64,000 nucleotides of DNA from positions 74,621 through 138,620 of the forward strand of contig CAJNDS010002817.1 of NCBI GenBank assembly GCA_905221605.1. Reading direction: 5' to 3'. Position 1 is the first letter of the stretch, and each line of letters begins with the position of its first letter. The notes beneath the pieces were generated by a model, which did not search any database, was not told where the DNA came from, and worked only from the letters and a program-made list of their open reading frames with translations. A program made the position numbers and the translations under genes. This DNA is from Symbiodinium natans (taxonomy: Eukaryota > Sar > Dinophyceae > Suessiales > Symbiodiniaceae). Positions 13,904 to 23,431 of this stretch are shown here, piece after piece.

Positions 13904-14220
13904 GTTAAAAACCCAAGATGCCAAGCAAGGCACCAAGGATACAACCAAGCCAACTCACACAAGTCCAAACCAAGCAAGCAAGCTCAGACACTCGGACAAC
14001 ACTTCTGTTTTGGCTTGCAGCACTCACACCAGTGCTCGTCACTTGAGCCAAAGTGGAAAACGTATCACAGCTCTCCAACTTGACAGCTCGGCTTAAAAGA
14101 CCTCCAAAACTACCCTCAAGTCACGAAACTCGACGAGAGTGGTTCCCTACGAGGCAAAACATTCCTGCACCGCTAATCGTACTCAGGCTACTGGGAAAAA
14201 CTTCAAAAGCTGAGCAGACT
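13904..14220 (-). repeat. 3' LTR of copia element 1
   Basis: Direct copy of 22240-22553, running from GTTAAAAACCCAAGATGCC to CTGAGCAGACT on the plus strand. On the element strand it contains ACTTTGGCTCAAG (14042-14054), one mismatch from the 3' end of the dinoflagellate spliced leader. Confidence 0.92.
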
Positions 14221-14264
14221 CCAAGCTATGCACACAAAACTGCAAAACTCACCGTGTCGCACCC

Positions 14265-14702
14265 TCACAGGATGACGCACCGTTCTCGAACTTCTACACC
14301 CCCCCTCGACACGGTGGGTGTCGGCTGGTCCACGCGCAAGTATTGCAGACAAAGCTCACAAGCAACTCGACGCTGCAGATTGCCTGGGTGGGTATTGCGC
14401 AGGGCGGGGCAATCGCTGCGAACATGAAAGGCGTATCCATGCCGCGTAGTGATAATTGCTCTCCGACTTTGTTCCACCGGAAGAAAGGCAAGAAGCTCAC
14501 TCAAAGATAGAATATGGCTGTGACGCTGTCGGTATTGCTGCACAAAGATTCCAGCGAGGAAGCTGCCAAGCATCGCCAAGGAAAACATCGCAAGGAAGGC
14601 GATCAAACTGACTTCCACCTGCTGCTGAGGAACCCATTGCATCCAGAGCTCTCGAACCCAAGTGCGCCTCACAGCGTTTTCAACCTCAACCATAGCAGCC
14701 AT
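14265..14702 (-). CDS. Small membrane protein encoded 3' of copia pol (env-like position)
   Basis: A 145-aa frame between the end of the polyprotein and the 3' LTR, on the element strand. After a charged N-terminus there is one strong hydrophobic segment (about residues 34-53, SLIAFLAMFSLAMLGSFLAG). A soluble tail follows with FHVRSDCPAL, then CELCLQYL, a Cys/His pattern that could bind metal. Extra ORFs here are sometimes envelope-like in retroelements, but I see no signal peptide, no fusion peptide and only one membrane span, so that label is positional only. The family is not recognised. The start is the first Met; shorter starts are possible. Confidence 0.5.
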   Translation of the reverse strand: MAAMVEVENAVRRTWVRELWMQWVPQQQVEVSLIAFLAMFSLAMLGSFLAGIFVQQYRQRHSHILSLSELLAFLPVEQSRRAIITTRHGYAFHVRSDCPALRNTHPGNLQRRVACELCLQYLRVDQPTPTVSRGGVEVRERCVIL

Positions 14703-14777
14703 GGCACGTCCTATGCTCTATACACCGTACCGAAGGCAAAGTAAAAAGAGGGAAAACTTTGAGCAAATCTCGCGGTG

Positions 14778-17700
14778 TCATGCGTTTAACGCGTGCAAGA
14801 AAGCGTTCGTCAACTTCGCCGGGTAGTGTTGGGTATTCTTGAGATCGAAGTTGGCGGAATGTGGATGACCATCACCTGGGCACCGAAAGACCGACAAGCC
14901 GCGAGCAACCGACTCCATCGTCGTGATGACACGCCAACGTTTGTAGATCAACTCGCCATCTCGACCACGCATGCCAAGCGAGCAACCGTCAACCAACACA
15001 TCGTGCAACATGTACGGTCGCGACTGCAGAAAACGGATAGTCTGGTTCCATGACCAGTAAGCACAGGCTCGGGGCCACTCGATCGACCAAGCATGGACGT
15101 AGTCACACAGCGACATAAAAGCCTTCCACAGCTTCCTGTGAAGCGACCAGTGCCGTGCCAAGCGACCGCGTCTGTAGGCTGGATCACGTGCATGTAGATG
15201 CTGGTACAGACAACCACCGGTGCACGGAGTACTAGCCCACAAGTAGACGAAACCCCCCCTGCGGATGTGGAGAGTGCAGATCTGCTGAAGCTGCGCTGTA
15301 GTGGCCGGATCTCCGCCGTCATCTGCCTCGCTGACAGTCAACACACCAACCCAGGAGCACGCTCGCGACGCAGCCAACATGCTCGACATAGGAGGCGCAC
15401 AGAACTCAACCACCAACCACTTGGCAAACTCCATCAAACGATACCGATCTGCAAGAGATACATGATCCTTGCCAGCCACAGCAGCGCCAAGCAAGCCAAC
15501 GAAACACGCCAACTCACCAACGCAAGCTGCAACAGTGACTTCGGACAAACCAAGGCTCAACATGTGTTTCAACGTAGTCCGGGCATCTAACGATTTTGTG
15601 AAGAGGTCAGCGACGTTGGAGGCTCCTCGCACTCCGAAGATGAAGAGAAGTCGCTGTCGGAGCTGATCTTGTATAAAGCATGCTCTCAGATCTATATGTC
15701 TGACACGCCTCAAGCCGTCAGCCCTGCTGATGGCAATGGCGGCTTCGGAGTCGCAAAAGAGGTGCGGTGCGCACAACTCATCCCATCCAAACACGTGGGA
15801 AATTGCCCTTCGGATTGAAAGTGATTCCTTTGCTCCCTCAACCAATCCGTACAACTCCGACTCTGCTGAGCTGAGAGCGACAGCTTGTTGAAGCCGTGAC
15901 CACGCTTTCAAGCAGAAACCACCAAGCATGATGCAACCACCGCTCACACTCTTGCGATCAACGCTCCTCTCACTGCCCCATGACGCATCCACGTAGCAAT
16001 CCAACCGAAGGCTCCGTTCATCAACTGGATGGACGATTTGTCGAAAGTCCTGAACATGCCGAAGATACCGTAATACCATCCGCATCGCACGTTCATGCTT
16101 CTCACGTGGACTGGCCTGGCCTCGAGCTAGCATGGAAACATAATATGCTAGATCCACGCGCGTCATGGCCAACCATGAAAGGCGTCCCAGCGTAGAGCGA
16201 TATCGAGCAGCAGCTTCCGAGCTCAACTCCCGCTCCAAGACTTCTTCTTCTCTGTCATAAAGTTCTCGAAGATTCGGCGGCGTCGGGCAAGACTTCGGAC
16301 TTTTCCCAAGTCCAAAACCCTCATAGATCTCCTGGTAGTACTCGCCTGCCATGCCAATCACCAAAGAGTCCTCGCCCTTCTTCCTGGTGATTTGACGACC
16401 AAGAAACGTGATTTGCTGATCACGATCCAAGTCAGCGGTCACCTTGATCTTTACCGCGCTCTTAAGCTTCTCCACCACGTAGTAGATGGCCTCGTCGCTG
16501 TCGCCGCTGATGAGGAGATCGTCCACGTAGCACAACACTGCCACCCTCTGTCCACCGAGAACCACACCGGAGAAGAGGCATGGCTCTGTCTCGCATGGAG
16601 TGAGGTCGCAGAGGCGCTTGAGGAGCTTTGCGAGATGACGAGCCCAGGTCTGGGCCGCGGCTCTCAACCCATAAAGAGCCTTGCGAAGTCGCATGAACCC
16701 AGGCCTCCCATTGGGACCGGTAACTCCAGCAGGGAGCCGCACCACTACCGTGCCGTCTTCTTCTTCTAACTCTGCGAACAAGAACGCCGTACTGACGTCG
16801 AGGCCTACGACGTTCTGCCTCTTCGAGCCGGCATAAAAGAGGAAGGTCCTCAATGCCTCGGCTGAGCTGGTCGCCGCAGAAATGCCAAGCTGAGCAGCCG
16901 TTGCTCCCTGGGCGAAATCACGCGCAACAACCCGACAACGGACCAGTGGTCTTTCTTTGCCGTCAACCCGCTCCAGCTTTGCATTTGACACCCATCTTGT
17001 GGATATCACTTTCTGCTTCGGATCCACATGCCAAATCACATCACCGACTGCAAGGGACTCAAGCGCACTCAACTCACGCAACATGCCTTCGTATGTCAGA
17101 CCAAGGTCCAATGCATGTCCGGTGACATCATCCTTGGAAGACGAGGGCATTTCAACCACAAGAGTCTCACCACCAAGCTTCACTGTCTGTCCTCCGGTAC
17201 TGGGATTTGCAACAGCGGCGAAACCCAACGACTCACGGAACAAGACGTTGTTGACCATGGCATCAGACTCTGGCTCTGGCACCCGATCCAGGCTTTCTGG
17301 CTCAACTTCCATGAAGTCAGCCTCTTCTGAAGCTGCAGGTTCAACTCCAACAGAGTCTCCGGGGCGAAGTTCACCCTCAAGCACCCCTTCAGGCAGGAAG
17401 GAATCACCGAGACCTCGCTCTCCCTCATCTTCAGTCGGTTCATAATCCTGCACATCATCAGGCAACTCCAAACCGACGTCAAGCTCACCAAAAGCACGCG
17501 AACCAAGATCAAGCTCAACTCCTTCGATCTCCAACTCATGCTGGGCATCATCAAGCACAAACTGATTCGGATCAAAAGAGCTCTTCACGTACGCAGCGTA
17601 TCTGTCACGACACTTCTGAGTGTGCCACGCCTTGTCCGCCGGAACACCCCTCAATCGACACGCTCGACACCTCGGGGTCCTGCCATTTTCCTCGACCCAC

Positions 17701-20700
17701 GATGCTGGCGGTCCGCGAGTCTCGGTGTTTTGGATTGGAAGATCCCGCGTGTTCCCTTGATCAACCGCTGGCAAGCCACGCACAACGTCACCAGCACGCT
17801 CGGGCAACATACGGCAAATACCACGCAAGGCTGACAACTCAAAGGTCATGGGCACCAACATCCTGATTCGGGCTGACCGGGCAATCTTCAACGAACCATC
17901 CTTCAGTCGGAACTGCACCAGATGACTGCCACCCGCGACTTCAGGGCCTAAGTAGGCAGCCTGTCCATATCTGCCCGTGATGAATTGTCGTAGACTCGGC
18001 GGAGGTGTGGCCAAGATTGACGCTCCCCAGACGTATATCGCCCGAGGCTGCCTCATAGTTCTTAAACTACGTTGTTCAGGAGTCATTGCCGATCCAGGCT
18101 GGATTTGGTAGCGGTTGTGTGCCTGAGCACAGTGAGAGAGAAGAAAGCTAACTCCTCTGCCACAGGGCTCTAGGCCAACTTGCTCCAGTCCGGCGCACAA
18201 CGTGTTCGCGGTTTCCTTCAATGTCCGGATGGCCCTCTCTGCGACTGGGGCGTGCCGACCAACCGGAACATCAGACACCTCAACCGCACCAACGGTCATG
18301 GTATCAGCGAAACCCTGAGCAAGGTTCTTCACCACCCCCTCAAGATCCGACTTCACGCAAACCGACAAGTCACGCGCTTCAACTCCAACCAAGCCAACAC
18401 TACGTCCCCACGCCGACATCTCTCCAAGCATCACCTCACGCGCTGCTGCTCCACGCGGTCCTGAAACTTCACGGTACATCACTGTTCCGATGGCAAAGCA
18501 ACCAACAAGCACCAACACCAGGAACCAAATCCCCTTGTAGAAGAACTTGTCGATCTGAACCTCCTTTTGGGCTCCCTCTCCGGAATCCCTCTCGATTTTC
18601 CTAGCTGGTTCAAGACCTCTACCACGCACGCAATGCTCACAGCTGGAATTAAAAGGAACATGACTTCGCAACACATGCTCACGGTGAACCTTTCCCCACA
18701 ACTCCTGGTGAAGCAACTCCTGATCACCATGCAGCAACCACGCCTGGTCGCCGTCTGGGGCCGGTGCTTTCTCCTGATCAAGCTCACCAACACACACATG
18801 CTCAACCATGCCACTCATGCCAACCATGCCACTCATGCCAACCATGCCACTCATGCCAACATCACAAGCGCAAGCACAACCATCAAGCACATCAAGACTT
18901 TTGCTGCTCGCCACCGCCTGGGAAGATCCTTTCTGACTGACTGCACTCAGCGCTTTCGGTCCGTCACCACACTCCATCCACTTGAAGTAGGCGTTCCGGG
19001 ATTGGTCGGTGGTGGTGGCAATGGCGATGTCTTTGGCGGCGTAGCTGGTGCCCGTGATGCGCTGGCCAATGGCGATGTCGGATTCCTCGGCGGCGTGGGC
19101 AAGCGTCGACGTGGCGGAACCCGCGGAGGGGTAGGCAACCTCTCCGGGTACCCCGGGGAGTCGGCTTCCTTCCTCGGTGGGCTCGGGGGCTTTGCTATCT
19201 CCTTGATGATCTCGGAGATGGTCGTCACAGTGTAGGGGGCCTTGCGGTCCAGGCACTGCAAAAAATGCTCCTTGAGGTGCTCCTCCAGCGTTCGCCTCTC
19301 TGGGCCCTTCTTCTCCTTTCGAAAGCGGTTCAAATCGGACCTTGCAGCTGACGTCATGCGACTCTCCTTGAGCTTCTGCTTCTTCACTGCCCTTGAACTT
19401 GCACTCCACAACGTCAACCACGGCTGCTGGCGATCGGAACGAGGCACCAGCTTCACGGGGGTCCTCTTTGTCGACGAAGAGCTCGCTGCCTTTGGCATCC
19501 TCTTCACGAGGGGCTTCTGGGGCATCTTCTTCACTTTCGGCTTCTTTGGCATGGGCTTCTGCTGAGGAACTTTGGCGGGTCCTGGGGTCTCGATCTCGCC
19601 CGGCTTCAACACCACCTGGGACTCGGCATCCGCGGGCACCAAGAGGATTGCGCCCTCTGTCTCCGTGGACGTAGCTGTGGCCAACCGGGTGCTCTCCTCG
19701 AAGTCCTCTTCTCCCACAGAGATTGAGGCCGCTTGAGTCGCAACGACTCTCCGGACCAGCTTCCCTTTGTCCTTCCCTTGCATGCGCCATTCCACTTCGC
19801 TCTCGCTGGAGGAGGCCATCTTCTCGGGTTGCGGAATGTCTCGGGCACGAGGGGTCTGCAATCTGCTGCGCTGCGCTCTGCTCTTGAGACACCAAACAGG
19901 CCCGTGCCACCGCATGACTCTGCAACCAGCAACAGTTGTTGGACCACACAGCCTTAAATTTAAAACCACCAGCTTGCACGTGGAGATGGGGGGCAAAAGA
20001 GACTGTCCAATTCCTATTCAGGAGTCGTCCTAGGCTCAGGAGATTAAATCGCACAGGTGCAACCAGGGCTTCGAACTCAACGACGATAGGACTGGATCTC
20101 TCAACGGCAAAGCAAACGCGAACCACAGCACTCTTCTGAACCCCTATGGAAGCACCCGTGGCAGTCACACAATCTCTACCAACATGCTCACTCAGGCTCA
20201 GCACTTGCACATGCTGCAGTGTCTCCTCGCTGATCAGGTGCGTTGACGCTCCGGAGTCCAGCAACCACCAGTCCATGGCTTCAGAGCTGCTACCATGTGT
20301 CACATGCGGGGCTGCCATGCTCATGTCATGAAAATAAAATTCACTCAATCCATGCTCACCAAGCGTCGACAGGGCCTTCTCAAGCTCAACGGGGGTCTCT
20401 AGGCTTCCAAGCTGCGACGTTCCAAGCTCAACTGGGGCCTTCTCAAGCTCAACGGGGGTCTCTAGGCTTCCAAGCTGCGACGTTCCAAGCTCAACTGTGG
20501 CCTCTGAACTCTCCAACAACCACGACCTTCCAAAGGCTTCCCAATCACCATCGCTCAAGCTCGACTCATTGTCGGAATCTCCCTGAGCGATATCAAAGAA
20601 CTCGCAACCAACTGCCGCTGCAAACACTTGCGGGCCCTCCAAGGTCAAAGCCGCCAATTGCGGTTCGAGAAGCGTCGCTGCTGCCGCCACACCTTTGGCC

Positions 20701-21965
20701 GCTTTCTTAGGGCATCGATTTGAATAGTGCCCCAATTCATTGCAGTTGTAGCACTTCACGTTGGCACGCTTGTCGTGCTTTGGGTCACTACCAGAGCTAC
20801 CACCGCCCCCTTTCCCAGGGTCTTGAGTAGCGTTCCCCTTTCCACCTTTCTCTCCCTTCTTGTCATGCTTGTCCTTTCCTGAGCGACCTTTGTCCTTTCC
20901 CTTGTCCTTCCCTTTGTCCTTTCCTTTATCTTTCCCCTTTTCCTTCCCTTTGTCCTTCCCCTTTCCATCGCCCTTGAAGTTCAGCGGATTCGCTATGTCG
21001 TTGTTGTTCCTGCGGTCTCGACCTCTCCCGGAATCGGCGAAGGTAAGGATCTTGATATTTGCGTCGTAGAACTTGATCGCAGTCTCAAGCTCACTCATGG
21101 AGTCAATCTTCGCATGCAACAAGATGTACCTCTTCACATCTGCATCAAGACCTTTCAACACAATCATGCTCTGATCCGCTTCACTCAACGCAAGGTCTGG
21201 GAACGCAGCAACAAGTCGACCATACTTTGCAAGCTCAACCTGCACGCTGCGAAACACTTCCAAAGGACGATCCTTCGTAGAGGCAGGGGGTTGGTATCTC
21301 AACATCTCTTCTCGCAAGGTCGAGGCTTCTATCCTCGAGCAAACCGACAGATCTTGATGCAAGCGCCTCAACGCCTCATAGCCTGCCGGAACACCAAGCT
21401 GTTCACGCTCAACTTGCTTCAAAATGTCAAGCCCACGGGAAAAGTTCGCAAAGGACTGCCGAATGTAAAGGAACACTCTGGTACTCCTAATGCTCTCTCC
21501 TTTCGCCAAGTCTTTGTTCAAGATTGGCTTGTCTTTCACAAAAAAAGCCTGCACTTCCGACGGTATCCTATCATCAAACAAGGCAATCCATGGCAAAAAC
21601 ACTTCAAGGTACTCAACCCATGCTTCGATCTCGGCACGCCGACCCTTGTTCATGCGTCCACCATCCAACATGGGCAACTTCGGCACATATGAGTCTGCCT
21701 TAGGATTCCTGATAGGAGCGCCGTTCCCATCGTCAACCTCCATGGCATGGTCCACACTGTCACTGATGCTACTCAAGCTACCAGCTCCCTTGCCCTTCTT
21801 CTCAGCACTTGTCCGGTCCTGGACCAGCAACGGCAACGGGGTCCACTGCTGCAGGCGGTGGTGGTACCAAACCTGGTGGTGACATGGGTGAAGCCATTGC
21901 CGGTATGGAGGTGCCCAGAGCAGTCGGAGAACCAACCACCGGGCTTCCTGTGGGATGCACTGCAC
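14778..21965 (-). CDS. Copia gag-pol polyprotein, element 1
   Basis: A single 2395-aa frame. Gag spans about residues 90-320, followed by a KGKDKG-type lysine/glycine repeat (about 330-375) and a CCHC knuckle, CYNCNELGHYSNRC (405-418). Protease has the active-site LLDSGAST (about 568-575). Integrase has an H..C..C zinc site (SHVPFNSSCEHC), then acidic residues in QIDKFF and VKSDLE and Glu in APVAERAIRTLKE. Reverse transcriptase has GLDVSTAF and CYVDDLL. RNase H has DCYVDASWG, SSAESELYG and FCDSEAA. A C-terminal extension carries ASTPCTGGC and IEWPRACAYW, resembling a methyltransferase. The stretch between protease and integrase looks like the shadow of another gene (18947-19819). The true start may be the Met at about residue 75. 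Confidence 0.92.
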   Translation of the reverse strand: MQCIPQEARWLVLRLLWAPPYRQWLHPCHHQVWYHHRLQQWTPLPLLVQDRTSAEKKGKGAGSLSSISDSVDHAMEVDDGNGAPIRNPKADSYVPKLPMLDGGRMNKGRRAEIEAWVEYLEVFLPWIALFDDRIPSEVQAFFVKDKPILNKDLAKGESIRSTRVFLYIRQSFANFSRGLDILKQVEREQLGVPAGYEALRRLHQDLSVCSRIEASTLREEMLRYQPPASTKDRPLEVFRSVQVELAKYGRLVAAFPDLALSEADQSMIVLKGLDADVKRYILLHAKIDSMSELETAIKFYDANIKILTFADSGRGRDRRNNNDIANPLNFKGDGKGKDKGKEKGKDKGKDKGKDKGKDKGRSGKDKHDKKGEKGGKGNATQDPGKGGGGSSGSDPKHDKRANVKCYNCNELGHYSNRCPKKAAKGVAAAATLLEPQLAALTLEGPQVFAAAVGCEFFDIAQGDSDNESSLSDGDWEAFGRSWLLESSEATVELGTSQLGSLETPVELEKAPVELGTSQLGSLETPVELEKALSTLGEHGLSEFYFHDMSMAAPHVTHGSSSEAMDWWLLDSGASTHLISEETLQHVQVLSLSEHVGRDCVTATGASIGVQKSAVVRVCFAVERSSPIVVEFEALVAPVRFNLLSLGRLLNRNWTVSFAPHLHVQAGGFKFKAVWSNNCCWLQSHAVARACLVSQEQSAAQQIADPSCPRHSATREDGLLQRERSGMAHAREGQREAGPESRCDSSGLNLCGRRGLRGEHPVGHSYVHGDRGRNPLGARGCRVPGGVEAGRDRDPRTRQSSSAEAHAKEAESEEDAPEAPREEDAKGSELFVDKEDPREAGASFRSPAAVVDVVECKFKGSEEAEAQGESHDVSCKVRFEPLSKGEEGPREANAGGAPQGAFFAVPGPQGPLHCDDHLRDHQGDSKAPEPTEEGSRLPGVPGEVAYPSAGSATSTLAHAAEESDIAIGQRITGTSYAAKDIAIATTTDQSRNAYFKWMECGDGPKALSAVSQKGSSQAVASSKSLDVLDGCACACDVGMSGMVGMSGMVGMSGMVEHVCVGELDQEKAPAPDGDQAWLLHGDQELLHQELWGKVHREHVLRSHVPFNSSCEHCVRGRGLEPARKIERDSGEGAQKEVQIDKFFYKGIWFLVLVLVGCFAIGTVMYREVSGPRGAAAREVMLGEMSAWGRSVGLVGVEARDLSVCVKSDLEGVVKNLAQGFADTMTVGAVEVSDVPVGRHAPVAERAIRTLKETANTLCAGLEQVGLEPCGRGVSFLLSHCAQAHNRYQIQPGSAMTPEQRSLRTMRQPRAIYVWGASILATPPPSLRQFITGRYGQAAYLGPEVAGGSHLVQFRLKDGSLKIARSARIRMLVPMTFELSALRGICRMLPERAGDVVRGLPAVDQGNTRDLPIQNTETRGPPASWVEENGRTPRCRACRLRGVPADKAWHTQKCRDRYAAYVKSSFDPNQFVLDDAQHELEIEGVELDLGSRAFGELDVGLELPDDVQDYEPTEDEGERGLGDSFLPEGVLEGELRPGDSVGVEPAASEEADFMEVEPESLDRVPEPESDAMVNNVLFRESLGFAAVANPSTGGQTVKLGGETLVVEMPSSSKDDVTGHALDLGLTYEGMLRELSALESLAVGDVIWHVDPKQKVISTRWVSNAKLERVDGKERPLVRCRVVARDFAQGATAAQLGISAATSSAEALRTFLFYAGSKRQNVVGLDVSTAFLFAELEEEDGTVVVRLPAGVTGPNGRPGFMRLRKALYGLRAAAQTWARHLAKLLKRLCDLTPCETEPCLFSGVVLGGQRVAVLCYVDDLLISGDSDEAIYYVVEKLKSAVKIKVTADLDRDQQITFLGRQITRKKGEDSLVIGMAGEYYQEIYEGFGLGKSPKSCPTPPNLRELYDREEEVLERELSSEAAARYRSTLGRLSWLAMTRVDLAYYVSMLARGQASPREKHERAMRMVLRYLRHVQDFRQIVHPVDERSLRLDCYVDASWGSERSVDRKSVSGGCIMLGGFCLKAWSRLQQAVALSSAESELYGLVEGAKESLSIRRAISHVFGWDELCAPHLFCDSEAAIAISRADGLRRVRHIDLRACFIQDQLRQRLLFIFGVRGASNVADLFTKSLDARTTLKHMLSLGLSEVTVAACVGELACFVGLLGAAVAGKDHVSLADRYRLMEFAKWLVVEFCAPPMSSMLAASRACSWVGVLTVSEADDGGDPATTAQLQQICTLHIRRGGFVYLWASTPCTGGCLYQHLHARDPAYRRGRLARHWSLHRKLWKAFMSLCDYVHAWSIEWPRACAYWSWNQTIRFLQSRPYMLHDVLVDGCSLGMRGRDGELIYKRWRVITTMESVARGLSVFRCPGDGHPHSANFDLKNTQHYPAKLTNAFLHALNA
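18947..19819 (-). CDS. Overprinted proline/lysine-rich ORF inside copia element 1 gag-pol
   Basis: A 290-aa frame lying wholly inside the polyprotein gene, in the +1 frame relative to it, between protease and integrase. I chose the Met of MASSSESEVEW at 19819, which has a strong initiation context (AAGATGGCC); the frame itself is open back to 19996. The protein has an acidic N-terminus, a basic middle rich in KKPKVKKMPQK-type segments, a possible helical part (RRTLEEHLKEHFLQCL) and a proline-rich tail with PTPPR repeats. It looks more protein-like than the overlapping polyprotein reading. Function unknown; composition suggests a nucleic-acid-binding or scaffold role. Element 2 carries a counterpart at the same place and in the same relative frame. 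Confidence 0.6.
   Translation of the reverse strand: MASSSESEVEWRMQGKDKGKLVRRVVATQAASISVGEEDFEESTRLATATSTETEGAILLVPADAESQVVLKPGEIETPGPAKVPQQKPMPKKPKVKKMPQKPLVKRMPKAASSSSTKRTPVKLVPRSDRQQPWLTLWSASSRAVKKQKLKESRMTSAARSDLNRFRKEKKGPERRTLEEHLKEHFLQCLDRKAPYTVTTISEIIKEIAKPPSPPRKEADSPGYPERLPTPPRVPPRRRLPTPPRNPTSPLASASRAPATPPKTSPLPPPPTNPGTPTSSGWSVVTDRKR
20391..20516 (-). repeat. 63-bp direct duplication in the gag-protease linker
   Basis: Two adjacent near-identical 63-bp units on the coding strand give two copies of VELGTSQLGSLETPVELEKA in the polyprotein. The length is a multiple of three, so the frame is kept. Confidence 0.85.
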
Positions 21966-22222
21966 CCGACAAGTTCGACATCGGCTGAAAGCAACTCCAC
22001 TACCGACAACGGGGTTCCTTGGTGGAAGTGATGAGTGTCTAGACCCTGAAGGCCTCTCCTAGGGAGGCTCAGCCCCTCTCCTGCCTCTCTCACGAAGCAT
22101 TCGAGGTTCACCCTCACCTATGTGGTAGTACGATGGCCTTCCACGGCCCTCCATACCAAGACAACTCAAGCACACACCAAGTCAGCGTATTGGGCTCACT
22201 TTCTTTCTTTGCAACAGAGCTT

Positions 22223-22238
22223 CCACGCTCCGCTACCA
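22223..22238 (-). promoter_or_regulatory. Primer-binding site of copia element 1
   Basis: On the element strand TGGTAGCGGAGCGTGG starts one or two bases after the 5' LTR. It begins with the invariant complement of a tRNA CCA end and resembles the TGGTATCAGAGC site used by copia elements primed with initiator tRNA-Met. Confidence 0.7.
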
Positions 22239-22239
22239 C

Positions 22240-22553
22240 GTTAAAAACCAAGATGCCAAGCAAGGCACCAAGGATGCAACCAAGCCAACTCACAAGTCCA
22301 AACCAAGCAAGCAAGCTCAGACACTCGGACAACACTTCTGTTTTGGCTTGCAGCACTCACACCAGTGCTCGTCACTTGAGTCAAAGTGGAAAACGTATTA
22401 CAGCTCTCCAACTTGACAGCTCGGCTTAAAAGACCTCCAAAACTGCCCTCAAGTCACGAAACTCGACGAGAGTGGTTTCCTACGAGGCAAAACATTCCTG
22501 CACCGCCAATCGTACTCAGGCTACTGGGAAAAACTTCAAAAGCTGATCAGACT
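22240..22553 (-). repeat. 5' LTR of copia element 1
   Basis: Direct repeat of 13904-14220. Probable promoter, cap site and polyadenylation functions lie here, but I could not place individual signals. The spliced-leader-like motif here has one extra change (GACTCAAG instead of GGCTCAAG). Confidence 0.92.
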
Positions 22554-22664
22554 GTTTTCGGCCAACATATAAAACTCATCAAAAACATGAAACTTCATGA
22601 CAAACTAAGTGTTTCTGTGCAAGCCTGCCCTCAATCAAAAAAACCATTGCGAGAAAGGGCCGAA

Positions 22665-22856
22665 ATGCACAGGCTCAAGGTACACAGGCCCTTCCGAGCC
22701 AGGCGTACTTGCAGGTGCCCGCGCAGGCTCAAGATGCACAGGTTCTTCCGGGTCAGGCGTGCTCGCAGGTGTCCGCAAATGCACAGGCTCAAGCTGCACA
22801 GGTCTTTCTGGTTAGACGTGCTTGCAGGTGCCCGTACATGCACAGGCTCAAGGTGC
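22665..22856 (+). repeat. Minisatellite of about 60-bp units, 3.3 copies
   Basis: Units start at AGGCTCAAG (22671, 22725, 22785, 22844) and contain GCACAGG, a variable TTCCGGGTCAGGCGT block and CTTGCAGGTGCCCG. Short frames across it are repeat-derived. Confidence 0.85.
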
Positions 22857-22861
22857 GGGGC

Positions 22862-23135
22862 TGCATCCAGGAGCTGAGGGGGCTTCGAAGGCTTCGAAGG
22901 GAAGGACGAAGGCTTCGAAGGCTTCGAAGGGTGAGGACAAAGGCTTCGAAGGCTTCGAAGGGTGAGAACGAAGGGCTTCGAAGGCTTTGAAGAGGAGGCA
23001 AAGGCGAGAACGAAGTAGGGGGGCTTTGAAGGCTTGGAAGGGTGAGGACGAAGAGGGCGTCGAAGGCTTCGAAGGCGAGGACGAAGAGAGGGGGTCGAAG
23101 ACTTCGAAGGTGAGGACGAGGGGGCTTGGAAGAAG
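22862..23135 (+). repeat. GGCTTCGAAGG-type palindromic simple repeat
   Basis: Purine-rich tract of repeated GAAGGCTTCGAAGG and GAGGACGAAG units, each with the palindrome TTCGAA. A related tract lies on the far side of copia element 2 (32430-32990). Confidence 0.85.
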
Positions 23136-23140
23136 AAGAA

Positions 23141-23421
23141 TGTGAAAGTTCCTGTCTAAGGACATGTTAACTTTGTTGTCCTGCATGCTGGCTCAGAGTT
23201 GTGTGTGTGTAGTTGTAGGAACTCCGTAGAGGTTGTGCCTTGGAGGCTCGACGGGAGTGCTGCTTCAAGTGGAAAAGCCTTTTGAAGTGCTTGAGTTGTA
23301 GGAATGTGTGTCTGGAAGCTGTAGAAGTGACTGTGCACGTTTTTGCTTGCTTTAGGTGTAGTTGGGCAGGTCTCGAGAACTTCCACTGACGTTTTGAGTT
23401 TGTTTTGTGGCTGTGGAGAAA
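23141..23421 (+). repeat. 5' LTR of copia element 2
   Basis: Starts TGTGAAAGTTCCTGTCTAAG and ends near CTGTGGAGAA, about 11 bases before the gag ATG. No tRNA-like primer site of the TGGTA type follows it. Confidence 0.9.
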
Positions 23422-23431
23422 ACTAGAAGCC

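Larger units (their letters stand above)
13904..22553 (-). mobile_element. Full-length Ty1/copia LTR retrotransposon (element 1)
   Basis: Two direct LTRs of about 315 bp bound one 7.2 kb gag-pol frame in copia order (gag, protease, integrase, RT, RNase H) and a small 3' ORF. By eye the LTRs differ at about eight substitutions and two small indels, roughly 97% identity. That indicates moderate age with one intact main frame. A tRNA-like primer site abuts the 5' LTR. I could not identify a clear target-site duplication. Confidence 0.93.

Noticed and set aside
13890-22565. Target-site duplication for copia 1
   Set aside because: Flanks (GTAAACC on the left, GTTTTCGG on the right) share no convincing 5-bp repeat at any plausible LTR edge.
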